Source: Aquincola tertiaricarbonis
Lineage (GTDB): Bacteria; Pseudomonadota; Gammaproteobacteria; Burkholderiales; Burkholderiaceae_C
Length of the DNA stretch: 64,000 nucleotides
Assembly: GCF_023573145.1 (NCBI RefSeq)
Contig: NZ_CP097635.1
Location: 496,001 to 560,000 of the forward strand
Direction: 5' to 3'
The notes beneath the pieces were generated by a model. It did not search any database, had not been told where the DNA came from, and saw nothing but the letters and a program-made list of their open reading frames with translations. The position numbers and the translations under genes were made by a program. This document shows positions 9,113 to 18,390 of this stretch, one piece after another; the first letter of the stretch is position 1; every line of letters begins with the position of its first letter.

Positions 9113-10309
9113 TCAGCGGGACGCGGCGGCGGCCGGCGCCGGTGCAGCGCTCACCACGCTGACGATGTCGCCGTCGGTGAGGAAGCCCACGCCCTGGGCC
9201 ACCACGCGGGCCTGGGCGTCCAGGCCGCCCAGCACTTCCACCTGGTCGCCCAGCCGGCGGCCCAGCTGCACCTTCAGCTGGCGCACGCGCCAGTCGTTGC
9301 CGCCGACCTGGCTTTCCAGCGCGAACACGTACTGGAAGCCGTCGCGCAGCGCCACCGCCGCCTGCGGCAGCGCCAGCGCGGGCGTGGCCCCCAGCTGGAA
9401 CTCGCCGCGCGAGAACATGCCCGCGCGCACGGTGGACGAGGCGCCGGCCTGCGCCGAGCTCAGGTCCACGTACACCAGGCCGTTGCGCGTCTGCGCATCG
9501 ACGGTGGGCGCCACCATGCGCACCGTGCCGGCGGTGCTGCTGCCATCGGGCAGCTGCAGCGTGGCCTTCATGCCCGGGCGCAGCTGGGAGAGTTCAGCCG
9601 CCGTCACCTCGGCGCGCCACTCCAGCCGGCCGCCACGGATCAGGCGGAACAGCTCCTGGCCGTTGCCGGCCACCGCGCCCACCGTGGCCAGCCGGGCCGA
9701 GATCACGCCATCGTCGGGCGCGGTGATGGTGGTCTTGGCCAGGCGCAGCTGGTCGCTCTGCAGCCGGGCGCGCTGGGCCAGCAGCCGGGCCTGCGCGGTC
9801 TTCTCGGCCGTCAGGTACTGGTTGATCTGCTGGGCGCTGATGGCGCCGGTGGTCTGCAGCTGGCGGGCGCGCTCGGCATTGGCCTGCGCCTCGGCCAGCG
9901 TGGCCTCGCTCTCGGCCAGCGCGGCGCGCGTCTGCGCCAGCTCCACCTGCACCGTGTCCACCGCCATGCGGGCCAGCACCTGGCCACGCTTGACGCGGTC
10001 GCCCACGTTCACCAGCACCTCGGCCAGGCGGTAGCCGCCCTGCTCGGCGCTGACGATGGATTCCTGCCAGGGCGCGATGCTGCCGTTGGCGCTGAGGGTG
10101 CGTGCCCAGCTGGCGGTGGCCGGCTGGATGGCGGTGACGGTGAGCGCCGCCTTGGCGGCCGAGGCCGCACCGGCGGGCGCCGAAGCCGCGGTGGCGGGTG
10201 TGGCGTCGGTGGGGCCGCCTTCCTTCTTGCCGCAGGCGGCCAGCGTGGCCAGCAGCGCCAGCGCGGTGGTGGCCAGGGCCAGGCGGTGCATGTTCGTCGT
10301 CCGGATCAA
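9113..10309 (-). CDS. RND efflux periplasmic adaptor (membrane fusion lipoprotein)
   Basis: A 398-residue HlyD/AcrA-type adaptor. The N-terminus (MHRLALATTALALLATLAAC) is a lipoprotein signal with the lipobox cysteine, so the protein is anchored to the inner membrane facing the periplasm. A second possible start lies 6 codons downstream of 10309. A lipoyl-like half (LAEVLVNVGDRVKRGQVLARM), a long alpha-helical hairpin (ALAESEATLAEAQANAERAR), the second lipoyl half (TTITAPDDGVISARLATVG) and a beta-barrel follow in order. The start overlaps the stop of the outer-membrane factor gene by 4 bp. It bridges the RND permease to that channel. Confidence 0.93.
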   Translation of the reverse strand: MIRTTNMHRLALATTALALLATLAACGKKEGGPTDATPATAASAPAGAASAAKAALTVTAIQPATASWARTLSANGSIAPWQESIVSAEQGGYRLAEVLVNVGDRVKRGQVLARMAVDTVQVELAQTRAALAESEATLAEAQANAERARQLQTTGAISAQQINQYLTAEKTAQARLLAQRARLQSDQLRLAKTTITAPDDGVISARLATVGAVAGNGQELFRLIRGGRLEWRAEVTAAELSQLRPGMKATLQLPDGSSTAGTVRMVAPTVDAQTRNGLVYVDLSSAQAGASSTVRAGMFSRGEFQLGATPALALPQAAVALRDGFQYVFALESQVGGNDWRVRQLKVQLGRRLGDQVEVLGGLDAQARVVAQGVGFLTDGDIVSVVSAAPAPAAAASR

Positions 10310-11742
10310 TTGGCTTCCCTCGTGTTGTTGGGCGCCGCAGCCACCGGCTGCCAGCCGCCGCCCACCGCCTTGTAAAGCGCCAGCCAGGCGGCCACGCGCT
10401 CACGCCGCACCTGCACCAGGTTGGCATCGGCCACCAGCGCGTTGCGCCGGGCCTGTTCCAGGTCGAGCAGGCTGCCGGTGCCCACCTGGAACTGCGTCTG
10501 CGCCGCGGCCAGGAACTCGGCATAACCGGCCGACGCGCGGCGGGCATCTTCTTCGCGCTGCTGGGCAGCCTGCAGCCGCACCAGCGCCTCTTCCACCTCG
10601 CGCGCGGCGCTCAGCACCTGGGCACGCCAGCCGGCCACGGCTTCTTCGTACCGGGCCTGGGCCGCGTCCACCGCGGCGCTGCGGCGGCCGCCGTCGATCA
10701 GCGGCGCCAGCAGCCCGGGGCCGAAGCTCCAGGTGTCGCCGTTGAAGGTGTTACCGCCGGCGCGCACCGCCGCGCGGCCGATGGAGCCGGTGAGCGACAG
10801 GCGCGGCAGCCGGTCGGCCTGGGCCGCGCCCACGTCGGCCGAGGCCGCGGCCACCTCACGTTCGGCGGCGGCCACGTCGGGCCGCTGGGCCAGCACCTGG
10901 GCGGGCACGGCCGGCACCTCGAAGCCTTGCGGCTGCGGCAGCCGGCCCTGCGCCTCGGCCAACTGGCTGCGCAGGCCGGGCTCGGGCTCCACCACCAGGG
11001 CCGACAGCTGCTTGACGAGCACGTCGCAATCGGCCTGCTGCGCCCGCACGCGGTTGCTGGCCTCGGCGGCGGTGGCGCGGGCCAGCGCGCCGTTGGCCGG
11101 CGCCTGGAAGCCGGCCTGCACCAGGCGGGCGGTGAGGTCGCTGGTCTGGCCGGCGGACTTCGCGTCCTGCTGGTAGACGGCCAGCGCCGCCTCGCAGGCG
11201 CGCAGGCCCACGTAGGTGTTGGCCACCTCGGCGGCCAGGCTCACGCGGGCGTTGTGCCACTGCGCATCGGCACCGGCGGCGCGGGCCTCGGCGGCAGCGC
11301 GGTTCTGGCGGTTGTAACCGAAGAGGTCGATCTCCCAGCTGGCGTCGAGCGTGGCGGTGCCGGCGGTCTGCTGGCCGGGCGTGGGCGGCAGCTGGGTGCT
11401 GGAACGCTGCACGCCAGCATTGGCATTGAGCTGCGGCGACAAGGCCGCCCCGGCGATGCGGGCCGAGGCCCGGGCCTGGGTGATGCGCGCCGCGGCCTGG
11501 GCCAGCGTAGGGTTGCGCTGCTGCGCCTGGTCCACCAGGCGCGGCAGCAGCGGGTCGTCGAAGCGCTGCCACCAGCCGGCCAGCTCGGCGGTGCTGCCGC
11601 CATGCGGCAAGCTGGCCTGCCATTGCGGCGGCACCGTGTCGGTCGGCGGCGTGGCCGGCGGCGGGCTGGCGCAGGCGGCGAGCAGCAGGCTCAGCGCCAG
11701 GGCGATCGCGGGGCCGCACAGGCGTGAATCAGGTGATGTCAT
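10306..11742 (-). CDS. Outer-membrane efflux lipoprotein, NodT family
   Basis: A 478-residue TolC-like channel subunit of the OprM/NodT group. Residues 1-24 (GPAIALALSLLLAAC) form a lipoprotein signal. Two related outer-membrane-factor repeats follow; the first carries WWQRFDDPLLPRLVDQAQQR and NPTLAQAAARI, and the second RPDVAAAEREVAAASADVG. It is the first gene of the operon factor-adaptor-permease-hydratase. The promoter should lie in 11743-11805, but no clear -35/-10 pair is visible there. The channel provides the outer-membrane exit for the pump. Confidence 0.92.
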   Translation of the reverse strand: MTSPDSRLCGPAIALALSLLLAACASPPPATPPTDTVPPQWQASLPHGGSTAELAGWWQRFDDPLLPRLVDQAQQRNPTLAQAAARITQARASARIAGAALSPQLNANAGVQRSSTQLPPTPGQQTAGTATLDASWEIDLFGYNRQNRAAAEARAAGADAQWHNARVSLAAEVANTYVGLRACEAALAVYQQDAKSAGQTSDLTARLVQAGFQAPANGALARATAAEASNRVRAQQADCDVLVKQLSALVVEPEPGLRSQLAEAQGRLPQPQGFEVPAVPAQVLAQRPDVAAAEREVAAASADVGAAQADRLPRLSLTGSIGRAAVRAGGNTFNGDTWSFGPGLLAPLIDGGRRSAAVDAAQARYEEAVAGWRAQVLSAAREVEEALVRLQAAQQREEDARRASAGYAEFLAAAQTQFQVGTGSLLDLEQARRNALVADANLVQVRRERVAAWLALYKAVGGGWQPVAAAPNNTREAN

Positions 11743-11805
11743 GGCTCGGTGAGTCAGGGCGCACAGTCAGGCGCGCCGCAGTGTATCGGCCGCGCCTGGG
11801 GCGCC

Positions 11806-12468
11806 TCAGCGCGTGGGCAGCAGCCGCATCAGCTGCGACTCGGCCCAGCTGTGCTGCGCCTTGTCGTCGTTGTGCGCTGCCTTGGGCACCGCCAGGTCGA
11901 AGAAGAATCCCCTGGCCGCTGCCAGCGGGTAGCCCGCCAGTTGCTGCAGGCGGTCGCCCACCAGCACCGGCAGGCCGGCCAGGAAGGTATCCACCCGCTG
12001 CAAGCTGGCCTGCGACAGCTTGGCGTTCGGGTCCAGGGCCGAGTCGATCTCGAACTGGAACCAGGCGACGCCAACCTGCTGCAGCGCTTGGTACGGCGCC
12101 TCGTCGTCGATGAACGACAGGTCGTCGGCCAGCAGGAAGAAGCCGTTGGCCACCTTGGGGCAGCGGATGGCCTGCAGCCGCGCCAGGTCGTCGGCAAAGT
12201 CGGGCGCCTTGGCCACGTCCGCCGGCGTGAACTCGAAATGGCTGGCACCCAGGTCCTGCACCAGCGCGTCGATCTGCTGCGGCGTGTGCTGCCGCCAGTC
12301 GGCCAGCGCCACGGCCAGCGGCAGGTCGGGCACCGCCGCGCGGATGGCCAGGGCCTGCGCCAGGCTCACGCACGGGGGCGCATCGCCCACGCACACGCCC
12401 GCCATGTCGATGCGCTGGGCCAGCCGCTGGGCCTGCGCCGCCGACTGCAACTGGTTCACCTTGATCAC
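11806..12468 (-). CDS. Hypothetical protein
   Basis: A 220-residue protein of no family I recognise. The start is placed at GTG 12468 (giving MIKVNQLQSAAQAQRLAQRI) because a GGAGG ribosome-binding site precedes it by 5 bp. ATG codons further upstream (12501, 12552) lack such a site. The chain alternates hydrophobic strands and helices (LPLAVALADWRQ, ASHFEFTPADV, KVANGFFLLADDLSF, VAWFQFEID), a pattern compatible with a TIM-barrel-like fold, with no signal or membrane segment. It is divergently oriented from the M1 aminopeptidase and separated from it by about 200 bp. Confidence 0.6.
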   Translation of the reverse strand: MIKVNQLQSAAQAQRLAQRIDMAGVCVGDAPPCVSLAQALAIRAAVPDLPLAVALADWRQHTPQQIDALVQDLGASHFEFTPADVAKAPDFADDLARLQAIRCPKVANGFFLLADDLSFIDDEAPYQALQQVGVAWFQFEIDSALDPNAKLSQASLQRVDTFLAGLPVLVGDRLQQLAGYPLAAARGFFFDLAVPKAAHNDDKAQHSWAESQLMRLLPTR

Positions 12469-12665
12469 GCTCGCCTCCGCGACCATCGCCCAATGCGCCA
12501 TGGTGTCCAGCCCAGTGGGCGGCCACATCCCCCAAGGGCCGGATGCACACACGCCCGACGGAGGGGAAGTTGTGAACAGAGGTCACGGCTGCCGGACTAG
12601 GGACAGCCAAGGTGCAGGGGGCCGCTAAAGTGGACCGCACCTTGCCCCTTGATCCAGGAATCGCG

Positions 12666-15416
12666 ATGACGTCTGCCGTTGCCGCCCGCACCCGCCTTGC
12701 CACGCCGCCGCTGCGGCCCTTCTTCCACCGGCGCCGCCATGCGCTGTATGCCGCCTGCCTGCTGGCCCTGGCCACGCTAGGCGGGCTGGGCGCTGCGCCA
12801 CCCGCGCAGGCCCAGGCCCGCTTCGACTTCGCGGCCACGCCCGGCCGCCTGAGCAAGCAGGTGGTGCCCACGCACTACCAGCTGCTGATCGAGGCCGACC
12901 CGGCGCGCGACGACTTCCGTGGTGAGGTGACCATCGTGGTGGACGTGCGCAAGCCCACGGACGCCATCGTGCTCAACGCGCACCAGCTGCAGGCCACCGG
13001 CGCGATGCTGAACGACGCCAGCGGCCTGCGCCCGATGAAGGTGCTGCCCGATGAGGCGCGCCAGACCTGGCGCCTGGTGCCGGAAGACGGCAAGCCCATC
13101 GCCGCGGGCAGCCAGCGCATCGAGATCGATTACACCGGCGTGGTGCAGAAGACGGGCCAGGGCCTGTACCGCGCCGAGTACCGCGACATCACCGCCGCGC
13201 CCGATGCACCGCTGGCGCGCACCCTGGCCACGCAGCTGGAAGCCATCTACGCCCGCAGCGTGCTGCCCTCGTTCGACGAGCCGGTGTTCCGCGCCGTGTT
13301 CGAGCTGAGCGTGCGCGCGCCTGCCGGCCAGCAGGTGGTGGCCAACATGCCGCTGCAATCACAGGTGCCCGAGGCCGACGGCCGCGTGCTGTACCGTTTT
13401 GCGCCCACGCCGCCGATGCCCAGCTACCTGCTGGCCTTCACCATCGGCCGCTTCGACCTGCTGGAAGGCAGCGCCGGCACGCTGCCGCTGCGCATCCTCA
13501 CCGCGCCGGGCAAGCGTGAGCAGGCCCGCTTCGCGTTGCAGGCCACCGAGCAGCTGATGGGCCACTATGCCGACTACTTCGGCGTGCCCTACGCGCTGCC
13601 CAAGCTGGACCAGCATGCGGTGCCCAGCACCCGCTGGGGCGCGATGGAGGACTGGGGCCTGATCTCCTACGCCGAAAGCGGCCTGCTGTTCGACCCCGCG
13701 CGCAGCAACCCGGACACCCAGCGCCGCGTGTTCAACCTGCTGGCCCACGAAATCGCGCACCAGTGGTTCGGCAACCTGGTCACCGCCGCCTCGTGGGAAG
13801 AGATCTGGCTGAACGAAGCCTTCGCCACCTGGATGGCCACCCGCGCCTCCGACCACTTCCACCCTGAGTGGCAGGTGCGGCTGCGCGAGCGCGGCTGGGT
13901 GGAAGAGGCGATGGACGAGGACAGCGGCCAGGCCACGCGGGCCATCCGCTCGGGCCGAGTGGACGAGCACGCCATCTGGGACGTGTTCGACAACATCACC
14001 TATGCCAAGGGCGGCGCGGTGCTGTCGATGATCGAGCAGTGGCTGGGCCCCCAGGTGTTCCAGAAGGGCCTGGCCACCTACATGGCCGACCGCCAGTACA
14101 GCAATGCCACCGCCGGCGACCTGTGGCACCACATCGGCCAGGCGGCCGGGCGCGACGTGCGCCGCGTGGCCGCCAGCTGGACCGACCAGCGCGGCTTTCC
14201 GGTGGTGCAGGTGGCCAGCCGCTGCGCCGCCGGCCAGACCGAGGTCACGCTGTCGCAGCGCCGCTTCGTCACCGGCGCGGCCGACCGCATGCAGCGCACC
14301 TGGCACATCCCGGTGCGGCTGGCGCGCGGCGACCAGGTGCAGACGGTGATGCTGGACCAGCCCCGGCGCACGCTGCGCCTGCCCGGCTGCAGCGACGAGC
14401 CGCTGGTGGCCAACGCCGGTGGCCGCGGCTTCTACCGCGTGCAGTACGGCCCGGCGCAGCTCAAGGCGCTGGCCCGCGCCTTGCCCGCGCTGGCGCCGGC
14501 CGACCGGGTGACGGTGATGGCCGATGCACTGGCCCTGGCCCGCACCGGCGCCACGCCGCTGGCCGGCTGGTTCGAGCTGCTGGCCGCCACGCCGCAGGTG
14601 CAGGACGACAGCCGCGCCGCCCTGCTGGGCATGGCCATGCGCGGGCTGCAGCAGCTGGACGCGGTGATGGCCGGCCTGCCGGTGCAGGCCCCGCTGCGCG
14701 AGGCTGCACGCGCCTTGCTGGCCCCCGAGCTGGCGCGGCTGGGCTGGTCAGCGGCCGAGGGCGAAGGCTCCGAGCCCCGGGCGCTGCGCAACCAATTGAT
14801 CCGCCAGCTGGCCATGTTCGGTGACGCGCAAGTGCTGGCCGAGGCCCGCCAGCGCTTTGATGCCGACGTGGCCGGCCGCGAGCCGCTGCCCGCGGCCATC
14901 CGCAGCGGCGTGATCGGCGCGGTGGGTGCGCAGGCCGATGGCGAGCGTTTTGCGCAGCTGCTGCAGCGGCTGCAGCAGGCCGACAGCGACGAGGACCGCT
15001 GGACCTATGCGCGGGCCCTGGCCTCGACCACCGACGAGGCGCAACTGCGCCGGTTGCTCAGCGCCGCGCTGTCGGGCGTCACCTCACCCAATGTGTCGTC
15101 GGCCATCCCGTCGATGGCGGGCGACCTGGGCCCGCTGGGCGAGGTGGCCTACCGCCACGTGCTGGACCACTGGGCCGACTACGAGAAGCTGTCCGGCATG
15201 CAGGGCCGGCAGTACCTGCTGCCGGGCTCGGCCTCGCGCTTCGTGCAGCCGGCCCAGGCCCAGGCCCTGGTCGACGACCAGGCCCGCCTGGTGGGCAAGG
15301 GCGGCGCGCTGACCGCCGGCCGCCAGGCCGAGCAGATCCGCCTGCATGCCCGCATGCGCGAGCGTGATGCAGCGGCGCTGGAAAAGCTGCTGGCCGGCTG
15401 GCAGCCGCAGCATTGA
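12666..15416 (+). CDS. Secreted M1-family zinc aminopeptidase
   Basis: This 916-residue metallopeptidase of the gluzincin M1 family removes N-terminal residues from peptides. ATG 12666 is preferred over an in-frame start at 12612 because it gives a short basic N-region and a signal peptide (HALYAACLLALATLGGLG, cleavage near AQAQA), implying periplasmic or secreted location. The exopeptidase motif GAMEDWG is at about residues 325-331. The zinc site HEIAHQWFGN starts at about residue 361, and the third ligand lies in LNEAFATWM. An ERAP1-like C-terminal helical domain follows (about residues 550-900). It is longer and more ERAP-like than cytosolic E. coli PepN. It is a single gene. Confidence 0.93.
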   Translation: MTSAVAARTRLATPPLRPFFHRRRHALYAACLLALATLGGLGAAPPAQAQARFDFAATPGRLSKQVVPTHYQLLIEADPARDDFRGEVTIVVDVRKPTDAIVLNAHQLQATGAMLNDASGLRPMKVLPDEARQTWRLVPEDGKPIAAGSQRIEIDYTGVVQKTGQGLYRAEYRDITAAPDAPLARTLATQLEAIYARSVLPSFDEPVFRAVFELSVRAPAGQQVVANMPLQSQVPEADGRVLYRFAPTPPMPSYLLAFTIGRFDLLEGSAGTLPLRILTAPGKREQARFALQATEQLMGHYADYFGVPYALPKLDQHAVPSTRWGAMEDWGLISYAESGLLFDPARSNPDTQRRVFNLLAHEIAHQWFGNLVTAASWEEIWLNEAFATWMATRASDHFHPEWQVRLRERGWVEEAMDEDSGQATRAIRSGRVDEHAIWDVFDNITYAKGGAVLSMIEQWLGPQVFQKGLATYMADRQYSNATAGDLWHHIGQAAGRDVRRVAASWTDQRGFPVVQVASRCAAGQTEVTLSQRRFVTGAADRMQRTWHIPVRLARGDQVQTVMLDQPRRTLRLPGCSDEPLVANAGGRGFYRVQYGPAQLKALARALPALAPADRVTVMADALALARTGATPLAGWFELLAATPQVQDDSRAALLGMAMRGLQQLDAVMAGLPVQAPLREAARALLAPELARLGWSAAEGEGSEPRALRNQLIRQLAMFGDAQVLAEARQRFDADVAGREPLPAAIRSGVIGAVGAQADGERFAQLLQRLQQADSDEDRWTYARALASTTDEAQLRRLLSAALSGVTSPNVSSAIPSMAGDLGPLGEVAYRHVLDHWADYEKLSGMQGRQYLLPGSASRFVQPAQAQALVDDQARLVGKGGALTAGRQAEQIRLHARMRERDAAALEKLLAGWQPQH

Positions 15417-15443
15417 CGCCACTCGCTGCCGGCGCGCTGGGGC

Positions 15444-16214
15444 TCAGCCGGCCAGCATCGCCAACGCCGCCTGGTGCAGCGCCGGCGTGGCCGCCGCCAC
15501 CACGCGACCGTCGGAGTCCATCGTCAACGGCCGGCCCTGCCAGTCGGTCATCACGCCGCCCGCGGCTTGCACCAGGCCGGCCACGGCCAGGTAGTCGTAG
15601 GGCTGCAGGCTGGCTTCCACCACCAGGTCGACGGTGCCGCCGGCCAGCTGCGCATAGCTGTAGCAGTCACCGCCAAAGCGGCGCAGCGCACAGTGCCGGC
15701 TCAGCGCATCGAAGCGCGGCCATTCATCCGCGCTGAACACGTCGGGTGAAGTGGTGAAGATGCGGGCCTGCGCCAGCGCGGTGCAGCCGCTCACGCGCAC
15801 CGGCTGGCCGTTGCACCAGGCGCCTTCGCCCACCACGCCCACCCAGCGCTCCTTGAGCACCGGCATGTCCACCAGGCCCAGCTGCACACGGCCTTGGTGC
15901 ATCAGCGCGATCAGCGTGCCCCACAAGGGCGAACCGGTGATGAAGCTCTTGGTGCCATCGATGGGGTCGAGCACCCACACATGAGGCGCGTCCAGCCGCT
16001 CGCGGCCGTGCTCTTCGCCCAGGATGCCGTGATCAGGCAGCTCCGCCCGCAGCAGCGTGCGCATCGCGGCTTCCGCCTCGCGGTCGGCCAGCGTCACCGG
16101 GCTGGCATCGGCCTTCAGGTCCACCGCCAGCGAGGTGCGGAACAGCGGCAGCGAATGCCCCGCGGCCACGTCGGCCAGGCGGCCGGCGATCGAGATCAGA
16201 GGGGGCGTGGACAT
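15444..16214 (-). CDS. Inositol-monophosphatase-family phosphatase (histidinol-phosphatase-like)
   Basis: A 256-residue Mg-dependent phosphatase; start ATG 16214 (MSTPPLISIAGRLADVAA). It carries the metal-binding motifs GILGEEHG, WVLDPIDGTKSFITG and RRFGGDCYSY, with YDYLAVAGLVQAAGGVMTDW near the C-terminus. This combination fits the HisN-type histidinol-phosphatase branch of the family, although inositol-1-phosphate or another sugar phosphate is possible. It is divergent from the ABC importer genes across a 126-bp shared intergenic region, so it may be part of the same regulon and hydrolyse the imported phosphorylated compound; that link is inference. Confidence 0.85.
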   Translation of the reverse strand: MSTPPLISIAGRLADVAAGHSLPLFRTSLAVDLKADASPVTLADREAEAAMRTLLRAELPDHGILGEEHGRERLDAPHVWVLDPIDGTKSFITGSPLWGTLIALMHQGRVQLGLVDMPVLKERWVGVVGEGAWCNGQPVRVSGCTALAQARIFTTSPDVFSADEWPRFDALSRHCALRRFGGDCYSYAQLAGGTVDLVVEASLQPYDYLAVAGLVQAAGGVMTDWQGRPLTMDSDGRVVAAATPALHQAALAMLAG

Positions 16215-16340
16215 GCAAAGGCTCCTTGTCAACTTGGTGCAGTCTTGTGGCACGGATGGTGCTTGTGGTGATTGTTGCCAAATCCACAGATTTGCACAAA
16301 CCCACAACCTCACAAAACAACAGTCCCGCGGAGAACCACC
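16215..16340. promoter_or_regulatory. Divergent control region between phosphatase and ABC importer
   Basis: This 126-bp gap is noticeably AT-richer than its surroundings and serves both divergent genes. Read on the minus strand it contains a series of TTGTG/TTTGTG pentamers between 16279 and 16321. The repeats are a plausible operator for the DeoR regulator encoded at the end of the operon. A GGAGA ribosome-binding site lies at 16330-16334. Confidence 0.4.
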
Positions 16341-17360
16341 ATGCGCGCCCCCACGTTCCCGAAGCTGCATTCCACCATCCCCGCCCTGCTGCTGTCGCTG
16401 GCCGGCCTGGCCGCCCATGCCGGCACCATCACCGTCTACACCGCGCTGGAGGAAGACGAGATCAAGGACTACGTGGCCGCCGCCAAGAAAGACCTGCCCG
16501 ACGTGGACGTGAAGGTGCTGCGCCTGTCCACCGGCGACCTGGGGGCCCGCATCCTGGCCGAGGCCGCCAACCCGCAGCACGACGTGATCTGGGGCTGGGC
16601 GCTCACCAACATGCTGGATCCGCGCATCACCGCGCTGCTGGCGCCCTATGCGCCGCAGGGCAGTGACAAGCTCAAGCCCGCCGACAAGGCGGCCGACGGC
16701 AAGTGGTTCGCCACCACCGGCTACATGGCGGCCTTCTGCGTCAATACCGAGGTGCTCAAGGCCAAGAACCTGCCGGTGCCCACCAGCTGGAAGGACCTGG
16801 CCAACCCCATCTACAAGGGCGAGGTGGTGATGCCCAACCCGGTGTCCTCCGGCACCGGCTACCTGCAGATCGCGGCGCTGCTGCAGTCCAAGGGCAGCAA
16901 GGATGGCTGGCAGTACCTGAAGGCGCTGGACGGCAACGTGGCCCAGTACATCAAGTCGGGCTCGCGGCCTTGCAAGGCAGCACGCGCGGGTGAATTCGGC
17001 ATCGGCACCTCGCTGGCCTTTGCCGCGATGCAGTCGGTGGACGAAGGCTACCCGGTGAAGATGGTGATCCCCAGCGACGGCGCCGGCTACGAGCTGGAAG
17101 CCTCGGGCCTGATGGCCAAGGCCCGCAACCCGGCCGATGCCAAGCGCTTCCTCGACTGGACGCTGTCGCCCGGCGCCACCGCGCTGTACGGCAAGTACAA
17201 GGAAATCGTCACGCTGCCCGGCGCGCCGCAATCCAAGGCGGCCAAGGCGGCCGGCCTGCCCGCCGACCTGGGCAAGCTGCTGTACCCGATGGACTTTGCC
17301 CAGTCGGCCAAGGACCGCGAAAGCATCCTGGCCACCTGGCAGAAGACCATCGGCCGCTGA
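16341..17360 (+). CDS. ABC transporter periplasmic binding protein (2-aminoethylphosphonate/iron type)
   Basis: A 339-residue extracellular solute-binding protein. The start at ATG 16341 has a GGAGA site upstream and gives a signal peptide (TIPALLLSLAGLAAHA). The mature part begins GTITVYTALEEDEIKDY, the strand order of the iron/putrescine/phosphonate class. NPVSSGTGYLQIAALLQ and AQYIKSGSRPCKAARAGEFG are typical of binding proteins annotated for 2-aminoethylphosphonate. It is the first gene of a four-gene operon with ATPase, fused permease and DeoR regulator. The substrate assignment rests on family resemblance only; no phosphonate-cleaving enzyme is nearby. Confidence 0.82.
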   Translation: MRAPTFPKLHSTIPALLLSLAGLAAHAGTITVYTALEEDEIKDYVAAAKKDLPDVDVKVLRLSTGDLGARILAEAANPQHDVIWGWALTNMLDPRITALLAPYAPQGSDKLKPADKAADGKWFATTGYMAAFCVNTEVLKAKNLPVPTSWKDLANPIYKGEVVMPNPVSSGTGYLQIAALLQSKGSKDGWQYLKALDGNVAQYIKSGSRPCKAARAGEFGIGTSLAFAAMQSVDEGYPVKMVIPSDGAGYELEASGLMAKARNPADAKRFLDWTLSPGATALYGKYKEIVTLPGAPQSKAAKAAGLPADLGKLLYPMDFAQSAKDRESILATWQKTIGR

Positions 17361-17373
17361 GGCGCACGCAGCC

Positions 17374-18390
17374 ATGGCACTGCAGATCCGCAACCTGCAC
17401 AAGAGCTTCGACGGCCAGGTGGCGCTGGAGCGCATCGACCTGGACGTGGGCAGCAGCGAGTTCGTGTGCCTGCTGGGCCCCAGCGGCTGCGGCAAGACCA
17501 CGCTGCTGCGCATCATCGCCGGCCTGATGGCCGCCGATGGCGGCAGCATCAGCCTGCAGGGCCGCGACCTGGCCGGGCTGCCGGCGCGCGACCGTGGGTT
17601 CGGCATCGTGTTCCAGTCGTACTCGCTGTTTCCGCACATGACGGTGGCCGACAATGTGGGCTACGGCCTGCGCATCCGCGGGCAGGGCGGCACGGCCATC
17701 ACGCAGCGGGTGAACGAGCTGCTGGCCATGGTCAAGCTGCAGGCCTTCGGCCAGCGCTACCCGGGTGAGCTCTCGGGCGGCCAGCAGCAGCGGGTGGCCA
17801 TCGCGCGGGCGCTGGCGGTCAACCCCTCGCTGCTGCTGCTGGACGAGCCGCTGTCCGCGCTGGATGCGCGGGTGCGCGCCGACCTGCGGCGCGAGCTGCG
17901 CGAGGTGCAGCGCAGCCTGGGCATCCCGACGCTGATGGTGACGCACGACCAGGAAGAGGCGATGCAGATGGCCGACACCATCGTCTGCATGAACCAGGGC
18001 CGCATCGAGCAGCAGGGCGCACCGCAGGCCTTGTACGAGGCGCCACGCACCCGCTTCGTGGCCGACTTCATGGGCCACAGCAACCTGCTGCCGCCGGCGC
18101 AGGCGCAGCGGCTGCTGCCGCAGCTGCCGCCCCTGCCCGAAGGCCTGGCCGCCGAGCAGGCCCTGCTGTGCCTGCGGCCCGAGCGGGTGCGGCTGCAGCC
18201 CGAAGCCCCGGCCGGCGCGCTGCAGGCCATGGTCACCGACATCGGCTTTCTGGGCAGCATCCAGCGGGTGCGCGCCCGCTGGCAGGACATCGAGCTGCTG
18301 GCCGAGGCCAGCAGCACGCTGCCGCTGGCCCTGGGCCAGACGGTGCCGCTGCACATCGCCGCGGCCGATGGCCGCTGGGTGAAAGCATGA
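17374..18390 (+). CDS. ABC transporter ATP-binding protein
   Basis: A 338-residue importer ATPase; the start at ATG 17374 is 13 bp after the binding-protein stop. Walker A is GPSGCGKTTL (about residues 36-45), the Q-loop lies in IVFQSYSLFPHM, the ABC signature is LSGGQQQRVAIARAL, Walker B is LLLLDEPLSALD, and the H-loop is VTHDQEEA. The C-terminal about 100 residues form a TOBE-like domain (CLRPERVRLQPE) found in PotA/FbpC/PhnT-type ATPases. Its stop overlaps the permease start (ATGA). It energises uptake through the fused permease. Confidence 0.93.
   Translation: MALQIRNLHKSFDGQVALERIDLDVGSSEFVCLLGPSGCGKTTLLRIIAGLMAADGGSISLQGRDLAGLPARDRGFGIVFQSYSLFPHMTVADNVGYGLRIRGQGGTAITQRVNELLAMVKLQAFGQRYPGELSGGQQQRVAIARALAVNPSLLLLDEPLSALDARVRADLRRELREVQRSLGIPTLMVTHDQEEAMQMADTIVCMNQGRIEQQGAPQALYEAPRTRFVADFMGHSNLLPPAQAQRLLPQLPPLPEGLAAEQALLCLRPERVRLQPEAPAGALQAMVTDIGFLGSIQRVRARWQDIELLAEASSTLPLALGQTVPLHIAAADGRWVKA

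Noticed and set aside
6033..10034. 1333-codon open frame on the plus strand
   Set aside because: Antisense to the RND permease and adaptor genes, which carry all expected motifs; high-GC codon bias makes such long false frames.
15444..17654. A 736-codon fusion of an unknown domain with the phosphatase
   Set aside because: Only the part from ATG 16214 resembles the phosphatase family; the upstream part is antisense to the binding-protein and ATPase genes.
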